Assembly: GCF_007747795.1 (NCBI RefSeq)
Contig: NZ_CP036275.1
Coordinates: forward strand, 1,776,001-1,840,000
Direction: 5' to 3'
Source of the DNA: Maioricimonas rarisocia
GTDB taxonomy: Bacteria > Planctomycetota > Planctomycetia > Planctomycetales > Planctomycetaceae
DNA length: 64,000 nucleotides
Under the pieces are notes generated by a model. That model was not told the DNA's origin. It did not search any database and saw only the letters and a list, made by a program, of their open reading frames with translations. Positions 48,533 through 57,041 of the stretch are shown here, piece after piece. A program made the translations under genes and the position numbers. The first letter of the stretch is position 1. Every line of letters begins with the position of its first letter.

Positions 48533-49198
48533 TCAGAGATCGGCCGGACCGAAGATGTTTCCCTCGTGATCGGCTTGGTAGAGCAGGTCCTGTGTCGCGT
48601 CGAGAGCGGTCAGTCGGCCGCGGTCGCAGTAGACGCAGGTGTCGATGCAGACCCAGCCGGGCCAGGACTTGGGGATGCCGGACTTCTGCGCGGTGTGTCC
48701 GCAGATGACCCGCTTGCCGGACTCGTGTTCCGGCTCGAAACCGCTGGTCTTCATCCACCGCAAGACGTCGGTCGGCTGCTGGTCGAGCGGCAGGTCGTCG
48801 ATGACGCCGGCATGAACGAAGATGTCCCGTTCGGTTTCGAAATGCTCGCGGCCACTGCGGAGGAAGTCCCAGTGCTCCTGGGGCATGTTGTCGAGGTCGC
48901 CATCGTAACTGTCGACGACGTCCCGCCCACCGAATCCCAGCCAGCTCTCGGCCACCCGGGGATCGCTGCGGGCCGAGAGCATCATTTCTTCGTGGTTGCC
49001 CAGGATGAAGACCAGTCGGCACCGCTCGCGGAGGTCCAGGAGCAGTTCGATGCAGCGACGGGTATTCGGACCGCGATCGACGACATCACCCAGCACGACG
49101 ACCGTATCGTCGGCGGTCGGTGAGAGCTCGTTGATCAGTGCCTCGAGAGGCACGTCGTAACCATGGATATCGCCAATCGCGATGGTCCGCTCCGGCAT
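48533..49198 (-). CDS. Metallophosphoesterase (Ser/Thr protein phosphatase-like)
   Basis: A 221-residue calcineurin-like metallophosphatase of the Ser/Thr-phosphatase (PPP) type. The metal and catalytic motifs are complete: AIGDIHG, VVLGDVVDRGP, ILGNHEEMML, VFIHAG-like (FVHAGV) and VICGHTAQ. It may remove phosphates from kinase substrates such as those of the protein kinases in this window, which is inference. ATG has AGGAG upstream. It lies 14 bases after the esterase gene stop, so the two are probably one operon. It is convergent with the fusion gene ending 22 bases away. Confidence 0.93.
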   Translation of the reverse strand: MPERTIAIGDIHGYDVPLEALINELSPTADDTVVVLGDVVDRGPNTRRCIELLLDLRERCRLVFILGNHEEMMLSARSDPRVAESWLGFGGRDVVDSYDGDLDNMPQEHWDFLRSGREHFETERDIFVHAGVIDDLPLDQQPTDVLRWMKTSGFEPEHESGKRVICGHTAQKSGIPKSWPGWVCIDTCVYCDRGRLTALDATQDLLYQADHEGNIFGPADL

Positions 49199-49212
49199 TG
49201 GGGCTCCTGTTT

Positions 49213-50439
49213 CTATTCTGCGGCGGGCAGATCGATGGTGAAGATGTTGGCGTTCTCACCGGCGATGACGTCGAGGTGGAATTCCATCCCGGCGGTCAGT
49301 TCACGCACGTCTTCGATGGTCGGCTCAGGAACGACGGTTCCGAGGTCACGGATCACCACTTTGTGCATGCCGATTGTCGGTCCACGGTCAGCGGGGATCC
49401 TGTAGTTCCCGCGGCCAATCCGTCCCCAGGCGATCGGGCGATTCTCCGAATCGTCGAGCGGAATGAGGGTGATCGTCCCGCGGCTGACCGGTTCGCCGCC
49501 AACGGTGATTTTACCCGAGACAGCGGCCCGCTCGACATCGGTGAGAAACCCATTCGTCTGCATCCAGTCCTTCAGACGGTCTTTCCACGAGTAGAGGACC
49601 GGATCGCCGATCCCCAGACCGACGCCGTGCGGGCCGTTCTGGTAGGCGTGCAGTTCGGCGGGAACGCCATGCTCGACGAGAGCCCGGTAGTAGGCGAGGC
49701 TGTTCTGGACAGGCACGCCGCGGTCTTCGGACGTATGGAACAGAAAAGCGGGGGGCGTCTGTTCGGTGACCTGCGTCTCGTTCGAGAGGGATTTGAGCAG
49801 TTCGGGATCGGGATCCTCGCCGAGCAGGTTGCGGGCCGAGCCCTTGTGCGCAAAATCGGCGAAGAGGCTGATGACCGGGTAGCCGAGAATGGTGAAATCG
49901 GGCCGGCAGCTGTGTCGCTCGAGGAGATCGTCACTCTCCGGGTTGCCGGCGTCGAAATGGGTCGAGACCGTCGAGGCAAGATGTCCGCCGGCCGAGAAGC
50001 CCATCACTCCGATGCGATCGGGATCGATGCCGATTTCGTCGGCATGATGTCGCATGTACCGGACGGCACGCTGAGCATCCTGCAGCGGCGCGGGATGCTG
50101 GTAGCGACGGCCGAGGCGATACCGCACGACGGCGCCTGTCACGCCGAACCGGTTGAACCATTTCGCGATCTGGTGTCCTTCGTGATCGGTGGCGAGGGCT
50201 CCGTAGCCGCCGCCGGGAAAAATGACGACGGCAGCGCCATTGGCGGTACCTTCGGGACGGTAGACGCGAATGAGCGGGCGATCGACGTCTTCGTCTCCGA
50301 CGGCACCGGGGGCTCCGTCAGGCCAGAGGAGCTGCGGCTCCGGTCCGACCGCGTCACAGCGACCGGACAGCAGCGACAGCATCAGGACGGGCATCGCCAG
50401 GGCAAGAGTGAGCGGGGACGGCAGACGGACAGGACGCAT
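49213..50439 (-). CDS. Exported alpha/beta-hydrolase with C-terminal beta-sandwich
   Basis: A 408-residue secreted esterase/lipase. A hydrophobic N terminus (residues 10-30) serves as a signal peptide. The hydrolase core has VIFPGGGYG (oxyanion HGGG-like), GVMGFSAGGHLAST (nucleophile Ser in GFSAGG), the acid loop in FLFHTSEDRGVPVQNS (D) and the catalytic His in NGPHGVGLG. It resembles the BD-FAE/acetylxylan-esterase type. The C-terminal ~90 residues form a regulatory-like beta-sandwich (VSGKITVGGEPVSRGTITLIPL...GNYRIPADRGP), the same domain type as the lipoprotein at 18702. ATG at 50439. It is probably cotranscribed with the metallophosphatase. Confidence 0.85.
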   Translation of the reverse strand: MRPVRLPSPLTLALAMPVLMLSLLSGRCDAVGPEPQLLWPDGAPGAVGDEDVDRPLIRVYRPEGTANGAAVVIFPGGGYGALATDHEGHQIAKWFNRFGVTGAVVRYRLGRRYQHPAPLQDAQRAVRYMRHHADEIGIDPDRIGVMGFSAGGHLASTVSTHFDAGNPESDDLLERHSCRPDFTILGYPVISLFADFAHKGSARNLLGEDPDPELLKSLSNETQVTEQTPPAFLFHTSEDRGVPVQNSLAYYRALVEHGVPAELHAYQNGPHGVGLGIGDPVLYSWKDRLKDWMQTNGFLTDVERAAVSGKITVGGEPVSRGTITLIPLDDSENRPIAWGRIGRGNYRIPADRGPTIGMHKVVIRDLGTVVPEPTIEDVRELTAGMEFHLDVIAGENANIFTIDLPAAE

Positions 50440-50562
50440 GGAGATCGACTCCCGGCATGGATCATGTGGTGCGAAACTTCTGAAGCAGACTGATTCTATG
50501 AGATCGTCATCGTTGCTGCGACGCTCGCCCACCCTGCCCTGCCACTCCCGGTCTGCACCTCT

Positions 50563-51045
50563 CTATTCGAGTTCCGCCAGCTTCTCTCTGACCTCGTCGA
50601 CGTGTCCTTTGACCTTCACCTTCGGCCAGACCGCGGCGATCTTCCCCTTCTTGTCGATCAGGAACGTCGCCCGCTGGATGCCCATGTACGTCTTGCCGTA
50701 GTTCTTCTTTTCGACCCACACGCCGTACTTCTCACAGACATTGTGGTCCTCGTCGGAGAGCAGCGGGAACGGCAGCTCGAACTTGGTGGCAAACTTCTCG
50801 TGCGACTTGATCGAGTCGGTGCTGACGCCGAGGACAACCGTGTCAGCCGATTCGAACTGGCCGAGGTTGTCACGGAAGTCGCAGGCTTCGGTCGTGCAGC
50901 CGGGCGTGTTATCGCGGGGATAGAAGTACAGGATGACGTTCTTCTCCCCCTTGAACTGGCTGAGGCGGATCTTCCCCTCGGGAACGGCCGGCAGCGTGAA
51001 GGCGGGAGCAGACTTGCCCACCTGGGGCATGGCGGATTCGGTCAT
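50563..51045 (-). CDS. bcp: Thioredoxin-dependent thiol peroxidase
   Basis: A 160-residue atypical 2-Cys peroxiredoxin (Bcp/PrxQ) that reduces hydrogen and organic peroxides using thioredoxin. The active-site block FYPRDNTPGCTTEACDFRDN has peroxidatic C50 and resolving C55, typical of PrxQ. Further family marks are LGVSTDSIKSHEKF, FPLLSD and FLIDKKGKI. ATG at 51045 with AGGAGA upstream; the frame continues open to 51162 without similarity. Cytoplasmic. It stands alone in the minus-strand direction between the degenerate mutase and the esterase. Confidence 0.96.
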   Translation of the reverse strand: MTESAMPQVGKSAPAFTLPAVPEGKIRLSQFKGEKNVILYFYPRDNTPGCTTEACDFRDNLGQFESADTVVLGVSTDSIKSHEKFATKFELPFPLLSDEDHNVCEKYGVWVEKKNYGKTYMGIQRATFLIDKKGKIAAVWPKVKVKGHVDEVREKLAELE

Positions 51046-51192
51046 GACAATTCTCCTGTTGAGGTCGATCGGCGTGGGATAGAGGCGAACACCGGTGCGC
51101 AACGGCACTGCGTCGCTTGTAGCCGGACACGCCCTTTCTACCCGCATGGTCGCTGCGGGCAAGTCTCAGGACGTGAAGACGGGCCGAGGGCG

Positions 51193-52503
51193 TCAGATGA
51201 ACAGCGGCGATTCACCACAACTGTCGGCTGCGAAGATCTCGAGCAGCTTCGCAGCAGTGATGATCGCATCGCACTTGGGGTACGGATCGCAGAACGAGAA
51301 TCGGCCGCGACCATCGGTGCCGAAGGCGGGGGTATGCTCGAGCATCGCGGCATGCATCGATTCCATCGTTGTGCCGCCGCGGATGACGGTGCAGTCCGGC
51401 TGCTGCAACGTGGCGACCAGCGCGGGATTCGCATCGTCACTGACGACCACGGTCGTCGCTCGGGCCGAAGGACGCAGACGATGCAGCAGGCGTGCGGCCA
51501 GTTCGGTCTGGGGAAGGCGCTGACCGCTGGCGTTGTACAGCTCGACCCGTCTGCCATCCTCGTCGATCAGAAGCGAGAGGTCGAAGCCGGTCGAGGCGTC
51601 CTTCCCGGCGGCGACGGGCCAGTTTCGGTCTTCGGAAATGAACTGCGGGTCGCAGGGTGTCTCGGCGAGCAGTTTTTCGAGAGTCGTGCGGGCGAGCGGA
51701 TCGCGGCTGCGAATGGCAATCGACAGCGGACGCAGTGAATGAAAGTACTTCCACAACCCGGCCTGGTACGGCACCGTTGCGTGGAACGTGCGATGCGTGC
51801 CCCCGCGACGTGTGGGCCGATGAATGGCCCCTTCCATCCGGCGACAGACGTCTTCGAGTGTTCCGGGAGCCGACCGGGGGACCGCACCCGAGCCGACAAT
51901 GTCGACGCCGTTCCACGTGGGACCGAATCCGTTGCCGGTGACGTACATGCCGGCGGCGGCCTGCAGATGGTCGACGGCAAAGTCGAAGCAGGGGCGGCGG
52001 ACCTGTCCGACATCGATCACATCGCATCCCATGCGGCGGAGTGCGGCCGCCACGCCGGTGACCAGATCGGGGGAGGAGGGGCGACGATCGTGCCCGACGA
52101 CGACGCCGGGAGCGAACCGCGATCCCTGCTGCGGTTCCGCCTGCGGTGAACGAACGCGGCGGGGACACTGTTCCCACGCGATGCTGGCGACGGCCTCGGC
52201 AGCCCGTTCGCAATCACGCCGGGTCATGGCGTTCAGATAGATGCCGCGGAGCCCTTCCTGCTGACAGATCGAGTCACGACGGATGCGGGTCGGCTGTTCC
52301 GTCTGGTCTTCGCAGGCCGGGACCGGAAGCTGGCCGATATCGTCGCGGTGGGGACACCGGCGGCACTTGGGATAGTAGGCGGCCAGGCGTGACAGGTGGA
52401 CTGCCCGCGAAATAGGATAGCTCTCGCCCGGGCACCGGTATTCGGTGCCGGCTGTACCGCCTGGGGGCGGTGGCGAGAGAATCTCCAGCGGAGTGTCGGA
52501 CAT
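51193..52503 (-). CDS. Degenerate phosphohexomutase with N-terminal Cys cluster
   Basis: A 436-residue protein with the fold of alpha-D-phosphohexomutases (GlmM/phosphomannomutase), recognisable from GLRGIYLN (84-91), VVVGHDRRPSS (134-144), the QAAAGMYVT strand, DLSLLIDEDGRR (308-319) and the domain III/IV end CDPYPKCDAIITAAKLLE. Essential residues are lost. The TASHNP phosphoserine loop reads TGNGFG (189-194), the DGDxDR metal loop reads DEDGRR, and the GExSGH loop reads GTDGRGR (395-401). The N terminus carries C24, C47 and C50 (x22, x2), plus C64 and C80. ATG at 52503. Possibly a regulator; activity is unlikely. It is divergent from holA. Confidence 0.8.
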   Translation of the reverse strand: MSDTPLEILSPPPPGGTAGTEYRCPGESYPISRAVHLSRLAAYYPKCRRCPHRDDIGQLPVPACEDQTEQPTRIRRDSICQQEGLRGIYLNAMTRRDCERAAEAVASIAWEQCPRRVRSPQAEPQQGSRFAPGVVVGHDRRPSSPDLVTGVAAALRRMGCDVIDVGQVRRPCFDFAVDHLQAAAGMYVTGNGFGPTWNGVDIVGSGAVPRSAPGTLEDVCRRMEGAIHRPTRRGGTHRTFHATVPYQAGLWKYFHSLRPLSIAIRSRDPLARTTLEKLLAETPCDPQFISEDRNWPVAAGKDASTGFDLSLLIDEDGRRVELYNASGQRLPQTELAARLLHRLRPSARATTVVVSDDANPALVATLQQPDCTVIRGGTTMESMHAAMLEHTPAFGTDGRGRFSFCDPYPKCDAIITAAKLLEIFAADSCGESPLFI

Positions 52504-52640
52504 TGCTTCCGGTGCTCTGGTCCAGTGGAGGCTCGAGGCGGGCCGCACGTCCGTCGCGGTGGTGGTGGAATCCCCGCAAGCCCCAAGGGGACAGGCTTTT
52601 AGATCAGACGACCCCGGTTCGTCAATTCGAGTTTTTCGCG

Positions 52641-53654
52641 ATGCATGCGACGGCGTTCCTCAAACAGTCCAGCCCCGAAGTCTCCCCGGTCGTGGTTCTG
52701 CACGGAGACGACCGCTATCTGAAGCAGAGCGTGCGCGATCGGGTCGTGGCGGCGACCCTCGAAGCGGACGATCCGCAGATGGCGCTCTCCCGCTTTGTCG
52801 GGAAGGAGACCGACTGGAAGTCCGTTCATGACGAGCTGAAGACCGTCTCGATGTTCAGCGACCGGAGGGTGGCTCTGGTCGAGGAGGCGGACGATCTGGT
52901 TTCTGCGGCTCGGGTGGCCATTGAAAAGTACGTCGACGCTCCCTCGAAACGCTCCGTGCTGATCCTCGACGTCAAGACGTGGCGGAAGAACACGAAACTG
53001 GCGAAGAAGATTGACAAGGCCGGACTCGAAATCGAGTGTGCCGCCCTGACCGGGGCGAAACTGACCGGCTGGCTCGTCGAGCAGGCGAAGTCGCAGTACG
53101 GCAAGCAGCTCTCGCGGGACGCGGCCGGGCTGATGGTCGAACTGGCCGGGACCAGCCTGGGGTTGCTCGATCAGGAACTCTCGAAGCTGGCTTCGTTTAC
53201 CGGCGAGGAGACGAAGATCGGCATCGACGAGGTCCGCCGGCTGGTGGGGGGCTGGAAGGCGGAGACCACCTGGGTGATGATCGATGCCGTCCGGGAAGGA
53301 GACGCCGGGACGGCACTGAAACAGCTCAGCAAGCTGCTCGAAGCGGGAGAAGCGGCGCCGAAGATTCTGGGCGGGATCAACTACGTGTTTCGCAAGCTGG
53401 CGAAGGCGACGGAGCGATCGCGGCAGGGTGTCCCCCTGCGGGCGGCACTGAAGGATGCCGGCGTGTTCCATCGGGATATCGAGGCGGCCGAGCGGTACCT
53501 GCGGCGGATCGGACGTCCGCGTGCCGAGCGAATGCTGTCGGAGTTGATTCAGACCGACAGCAATCTCAAGGGAGCATCGCGTCTGCCGGAGCGGCTCCTG
53601 CTGGAACAGCTGATCCTCAATCTTGCGGGGCGGTTGCCGGTGGGGAGTCCGTAG
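52641..53654 (+). CDS. holA: DNA polymerase III subunit delta
   Basis: A 337-residue clamp-loader delta subunit. The N-terminal P-loop-like region VVLHGDDRYLKQSVRDRVV lacks a Walker A lysine motif, as in HolA. It continues with KTVSMFSDRRVALVEEADDLV, SVLILDVKTWRKNTKLAKKI, LVEQAKSQYGKQLSRDAAGLMVEL, LDQELSKLASFTGEETKIGIDEVRRLVGGWKAET and the C-terminal collar domain (LRAALKDAGVFHRDIEAAERYLRRIGRPRA...LPERLLLEQLIL). It loads the beta clamp on DNA as part of the polymerase III holoenzyme. Start ATG 52641; the frame runs open to 52470 without homology. It is divergent from the mutase, which starts 137 bases away. Confidence 0.93.
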   Translation: MHATAFLKQSSPEVSPVVVLHGDDRYLKQSVRDRVVAATLEADDPQMALSRFVGKETDWKSVHDELKTVSMFSDRRVALVEEADDLVSAARVAIEKYVDAPSKRSVLILDVKTWRKNTKLAKKIDKAGLEIECAALTGAKLTGWLVEQAKSQYGKQLSRDAAGLMVELAGTSLGLLDQELSKLASFTGEETKIGIDEVRRLVGGWKAETTWVMIDAVREGDAGTALKQLSKLLEAGEAAPKILGGINYVFRKLAKATERSRQGVPLRAALKDAGVFHRDIEAAERYLRRIGRPRAERMLSELIQTDSNLKGASRLPERLLLEQLILNLAGRLPVGSP

Positions 53655-54164
53655 GACGACCAGCCAGGTGCGCCTTGCGGGGGCGTCTCTGCGTGGCGAC
53701 CGCGAGCCAGCTATGTCCGAATTCAGGGTGCCACGGCTCTGCGAGCCGTGCGCTGCTACCTGTGGTGTGACGTCGTTTCCTCACCGTGGTTTGCTCACAG
53801 CATTCGCACATGTTGCTCGCTTCACCCGCGACCAGCCGCCCTCGACGCTTGCACCGGCGGAGCAAGCCGCCCGCGACCCCCGACTGGGCCATCGGAGGTT
53901 CTCGGGCAATACCCCCGAGCTGACACTCGGGGCTCGCCGTGGTCATCTGGCTGTGGGACTTCAGCTGGTGCCGGCCTTTCGAGGCTGCGCGGCGATTGCC
54001 AGCCACCTTCTGGTACACCGCACGTGGCGGGTGCTGGGACCAGTCCCAGCCTACGTGCTGCGCGGCGATTGTCAGTTCGTGCGTGCCGGCGGGTTGGAAC
54101 CGGCCGTGCGGGGCTATCGGGTCTCCGCTCCCTCACGGTCGCGGCTCGTATTTCATCCCCGAGC
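53655..54164. repeat. REP-like repeat island 5
   Basis: 510 bases without a gene. It shares GTGCCACGGCTCTGCGAGCC (53729, inverse orientation), CCCCCGAGCTGACACTCGGGG (about 53914-53935), GCTGGGACCAGTCCCAGCCTAC (about 54034-54056) and a shorter ATCCCCGAGCTCACACTCGGG (54157-54178) with the other islands. The last two flank the end of the GT4 gene. Confidence 0.65.
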
Positions 54165-55394
54165 TCACACTCGGGGCTCGCCGATGGTGTCCTGTCGGCC
54201 GTGACACGCGGACTCGAGAACCTGCTGGTACACCTCCCGGATGCGGGCCGTCATGTACTGGTGCCGGAACTGTTCGGTGAATCGTTCCCGGCCGGTCTCT
54301 CCCAGGCGTGTGCGGAGTTCTGCGTTGCCGGCCAGATCGAGCAGTGCCGCGACCAGTTCGTCCACGGAATCACGCGGCAGCAGGTAGCCGGTTTCGCCGG
54401 GGAGGACGACTTCCCGGGCGCCGCCGACGTCGTAGCTGACGACCGGTTTGCCGGCGATCAGTCCCTGGGGGAGGACGCGTGCGAGTCCTTCCCACTGGCT
54501 GGTGTGCACGACGACGTCCATCGCATGGATGAGTTCGGGGACCTGCGTCGGGGGAACCAGTCCTGTGAACCGGAAGTGTTCGGTCAGATCGTGCCCGGCA
54601 ATCCAGTCTTCGAACTCGGCGCGGCGGAGACCGTCGCCCACAAAGACGAACCGCACATCGGGGTTGGCCTTGATGACCGGAACGGCTGCCTGCAGGACGA
54701 ACTCGTGTCCCTTCAGGTGAAACAGCCGGGCGATCTTGCCGACGACGACGTGATGCGGCTCGAGTCCGAGTTCGCGGCGGACTTCTTCGCGGGGCCGCGG
54801 TGGCGACACGAACGGTTCGACATCGAAGCCACTGTAGACAGTGACGAACTGCTCGCGGGGAGCGATTCTGGCCGCGACGTAGTCGTCGGTCATGGCGTCG
54901 GCGACGCAGATGAACTTCGCGGTGCGGCGCGCTGCCCAGCGTTCGGCCGCAATGTACGCGCGATGCGCGAGCGGATGCTGACCGTAGTGGAACGATGCTC
55001 CGTGGACGGTATGGACCGCGGGGATCCGCAGGCGTTGGGCAACGTACCGACCGATGACTCCGGCCTTGGAGCTGTGGGTGTGGACGACGTCAGGACGGAT
55101 TTCGCGGAGCAGTCTGGTCAGCTGCCGGGTGCTGGTCCAGTCGTGCAGCGGATGAATGCTGCGACCGAATCTGGGGAGGATGTGCAGCGGAAATCCGCCG
55201 GCGCGGGCACGCGGTTCGAGCGATCCTTCGGGGCCGATGCCGGGGCCGGTGATCAGCGAGACATCGTCGCCGTGCAGATGATGCTGATCTTCGACGGTGT
55301 GCAGGGTGTTTTCCTGCGCGCCCCCGATGATCAGGCGGGTGATGACGTGAGCCACACGCAGAGGCCGGTCCCGATCCGCCCGCCCGTCACCCAT
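54165..55394 (-). CDS. GT4-family glycosyltransferase with altered EX7E motif
   Basis: A 409-residue GT-B fold glycosyltransferase. The N-terminal VAHVITRLIIGGAQENTL is the acceptor-domain glycine loop of GT4, followed by DVVHTHSSKAGVIGRYVA and PAVHTVHGASFH. The donor domain shows KIARLFHLKGHEFVLQAAV (R/K pair) and FTGLVPP. The catalytic EX7E reads EGLARVLPQ, so the second Glu is Gln. It is probably involved in envelope or extracellular polysaccharide, but that residue change leaves activity in doubt. ATG at 55394 overlaps the FHA gene stop by eight bases (ATGGGTGA), so the two are translationally coupled. Confidence 0.85.
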   Translation of the reverse strand: MGDGRADRDRPLRVAHVITRLIIGGAQENTLHTVEDQHHLHGDDVSLITGPGIGPEGSLEPRARAGGFPLHILPRFGRSIHPLHDWTSTRQLTRLLREIRPDVVHTHSSKAGVIGRYVAQRLRIPAVHTVHGASFHYGQHPLAHRAYIAAERWAARRTAKFICVADAMTDDYVAARIAPREQFVTVYSGFDVEPFVSPPRPREEVRRELGLEPHHVVVGKIARLFHLKGHEFVLQAAVPVIKANPDVRFVFVGDGLRRAEFEDWIAGHDLTEHFRFTGLVPPTQVPELIHAMDVVVHTSQWEGLARVLPQGLIAGKPVVSYDVGGAREVVLPGETGYLLPRDSVDELVAALLDLAGNAELRTRLGETGRERFTEQFRHQYMTARIREVYQQVLESACHGRQDTIGEPRV

Positions 55395-56613
55395 GGCTGC
55401 GCAGCGCGTCGATCGCTTCGTCGCGGGATTCGTACAGCGGCCAGATGGAGGTCAGGTTCATGCTCTGCAGCGAATCCTTCATGGGTTCGCTGGCGGCGCA
55501 CATGACGGCACGCCCCTTCACCGAACGGCAGAAGCCGGTGAGGGATTCGATAATGATCGTTCCGACCAGGTCGACGCGACCGAAGTCGACGATGAGATTG
55601 CGGTAGCGGTAGGTTGTGAGGACATCCTTGACGCGATTCGCTTCGAGTTGAATGTCGCGGTACATGAACTGCTGGGTATCGCCCCGCGGGGTGACGACCA
55701 CGGTGTCCCCCTCGATCTCGATGCGGAAGATCTGGTGCTGCCGGGTCAGGAACTCCGGAGACGGAAGCTGCGAGGTGCCGGATGCGGAACTTGCGGTCGG
55801 AGGCGATGAGGGAGCCGGCTGCCGTTGCGGCTGCGGTTCGGGTTCGGGCTCAGGTTCCGGTTCGGGGGCGACGGGTTGAGGGAGACGGGCCTCTCCCTGA
55901 CGGTAGACCGCGCGAATCCGATACGGGCCGATGCCCAGCTCGTGGCCGTTGCCGACAAGCATGCAGTCGCGCTGGCGGCCGTTGATGGTGGTGCCGCCCC
56001 GGCCGAGCATATCGATCGCCCACAGACCGGAGGGAAGCATCAGCAGACCGCAATGAACACGTGAGATTTCGCGATCGGCGCAGGTGATGCGGCAACGCTC
56101 GTCACGTCCGAGGAGCGTGAGGATACGGTTGATCGGCCAGGCCTGACCCTCGAACGGTTTATTGAGCAGTTCGAGATCGACCCGCGGAAAACCGCCGAAT
56201 TCCGGCTGCGTCATTTCGTGCGGCTTCAGATCCGTCGGAGCGGGGAAGGATCCGTCGAACATCCAGCCGTCGTCGAAGAGCTGCAGCGTGTGGTTGCCGA
56301 TCTGCAGTTTGTGTTGAGGGGACAGCCATCCGTGAGTGGGCGGCCCGTCCCATGAGACACCGCCGGGGCTGAAAAGGTCAACGCACCAGACGCGTCGGGC
56401 GTAGACCTGGATGTACGCGTGGCGGAAACCGATTCCCGGACCATCGATGCGGATGTCGCACTGCGGCGATCGGCCGACGAGTGCGTAAGGTCGGTCGAGC
56501 TCGATGTAATCGGGAGGGCCCCCCTCGGGCCCCTGCAGGGCAAAGCGGAGGGGACGGTCGGCTCCGGTGGCATGACGCAACATCTCGAGCGATTCCTGTT
56601 GCTCGCTGGGCAT
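55387..56613 (-). CDS. FHA-FHA-STAS domain signalling protein
   Basis: A 408-residue protein. The first FHA domain (about 20-115) has YALVGRSPQCDIRI with the phospho-Thr-reading G47-R48-S49 and F-R-H (63-65) of the second conserved loop. A second FHA domain (about 165-240) has LTLLGRDERCRITCADREISRVHCGLL (GRDE and SRVH motifs intact). A Pro/Glu repeat linker with (PEPE)n leads to a STAS domain (about 310-405; VDFGRVDLVGTIIIESLTGF) with the Ser/Thr site probably replaced (VGTI). It looks like a phospho-dependent adaptor that ties protein kinases to an anti-sigma-antagonist-type fold. ATG at 56613. The GT4 gene follows with overlap. Confidence 0.85.
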   Translation of the reverse strand: MPSEQQESLEMLRHATGADRPLRFALQGPEGGPPDYIELDRPYALVGRSPQCDIRIDGPGIGFRHAYIQVYARRVWCVDLFSPGGVSWDGPPTHGWLSPQHKLQIGNHTLQLFDDGWMFDGSFPAPTDLKPHEMTQPEFGGFPRVDLELLNKPFEGQAWPINRILTLLGRDERCRITCADREISRVHCGLLMLPSGLWAIDMLGRGGTTINGRQRDCMLVGNGHELGIGPYRIRAVYRQGEARLPQPVAPEPEPEPEPEPQPQRQPAPSSPPTASSASGTSQLPSPEFLTRQHQIFRIEIEGDTVVVTPRGDTQQFMYRDIQLEANRVKDVLTTYRYRNLIVDFGRVDLVGTIIIESLTGFCRSVKGRAVMCAASEPMKDSLQSMNLTSIWPLYESRDEAIDALRSHG

Positions 56614-57041
56614 TAAGGATGCGCCTTGCCGTTCGTGGTGATAGGGTGACGTCAATGGATTGCCCGCACTCATGGAACAGGAGTCGGCGACAGACGCAGT
56701 TGCGACGGGCGGAATCACAGAACTCGAACGCTTCGCTCGAACAGCGCGCAGCAACAAACCCAGCGTCGGTGACGCCATTCTCGCTCATTATTCTCGCCAG
56801 ATCGAGCTTCGTCAATGTGTGGGGGCTTCTGGCATGGTCCGTTGCGATCTCGGGTGGTGGTCACCTGGCACTCCCGACAGATCCGTCACGAAATGCCGAA
56901 CCGGAGAATCACGGCCGGCCGGCCCCCCACAGGCTTTGCTTCCGACCCTGCGGGTCGGCTAAGATTGTCGGATAACGGTTTGTTGATGCGTCGGGCGGCT
57001 GCCGCTCGACACCGACCGTCCACCGCTGTCCGGGACTGACC
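56614..57041. other. Divergent intergenic region, FHA-STAS and PPC genes
   Basis: 428 bases that should hold the two divergent promoters. Open frames in it (for example 56660-56962 on the plus strand) have no recognisable domain and biased composition, so I leave them as non-coding. A TAAGAT hexamer at about 56959 might be a -10 element of the PPC gene. Confidence 0.45.

Noticed and set aside
56660..56962. 100-codon plus-strand frame between divergent genes
   Set aside because: No domain, no strong ribosome binding site and biased composition; the region more likely holds promoters.
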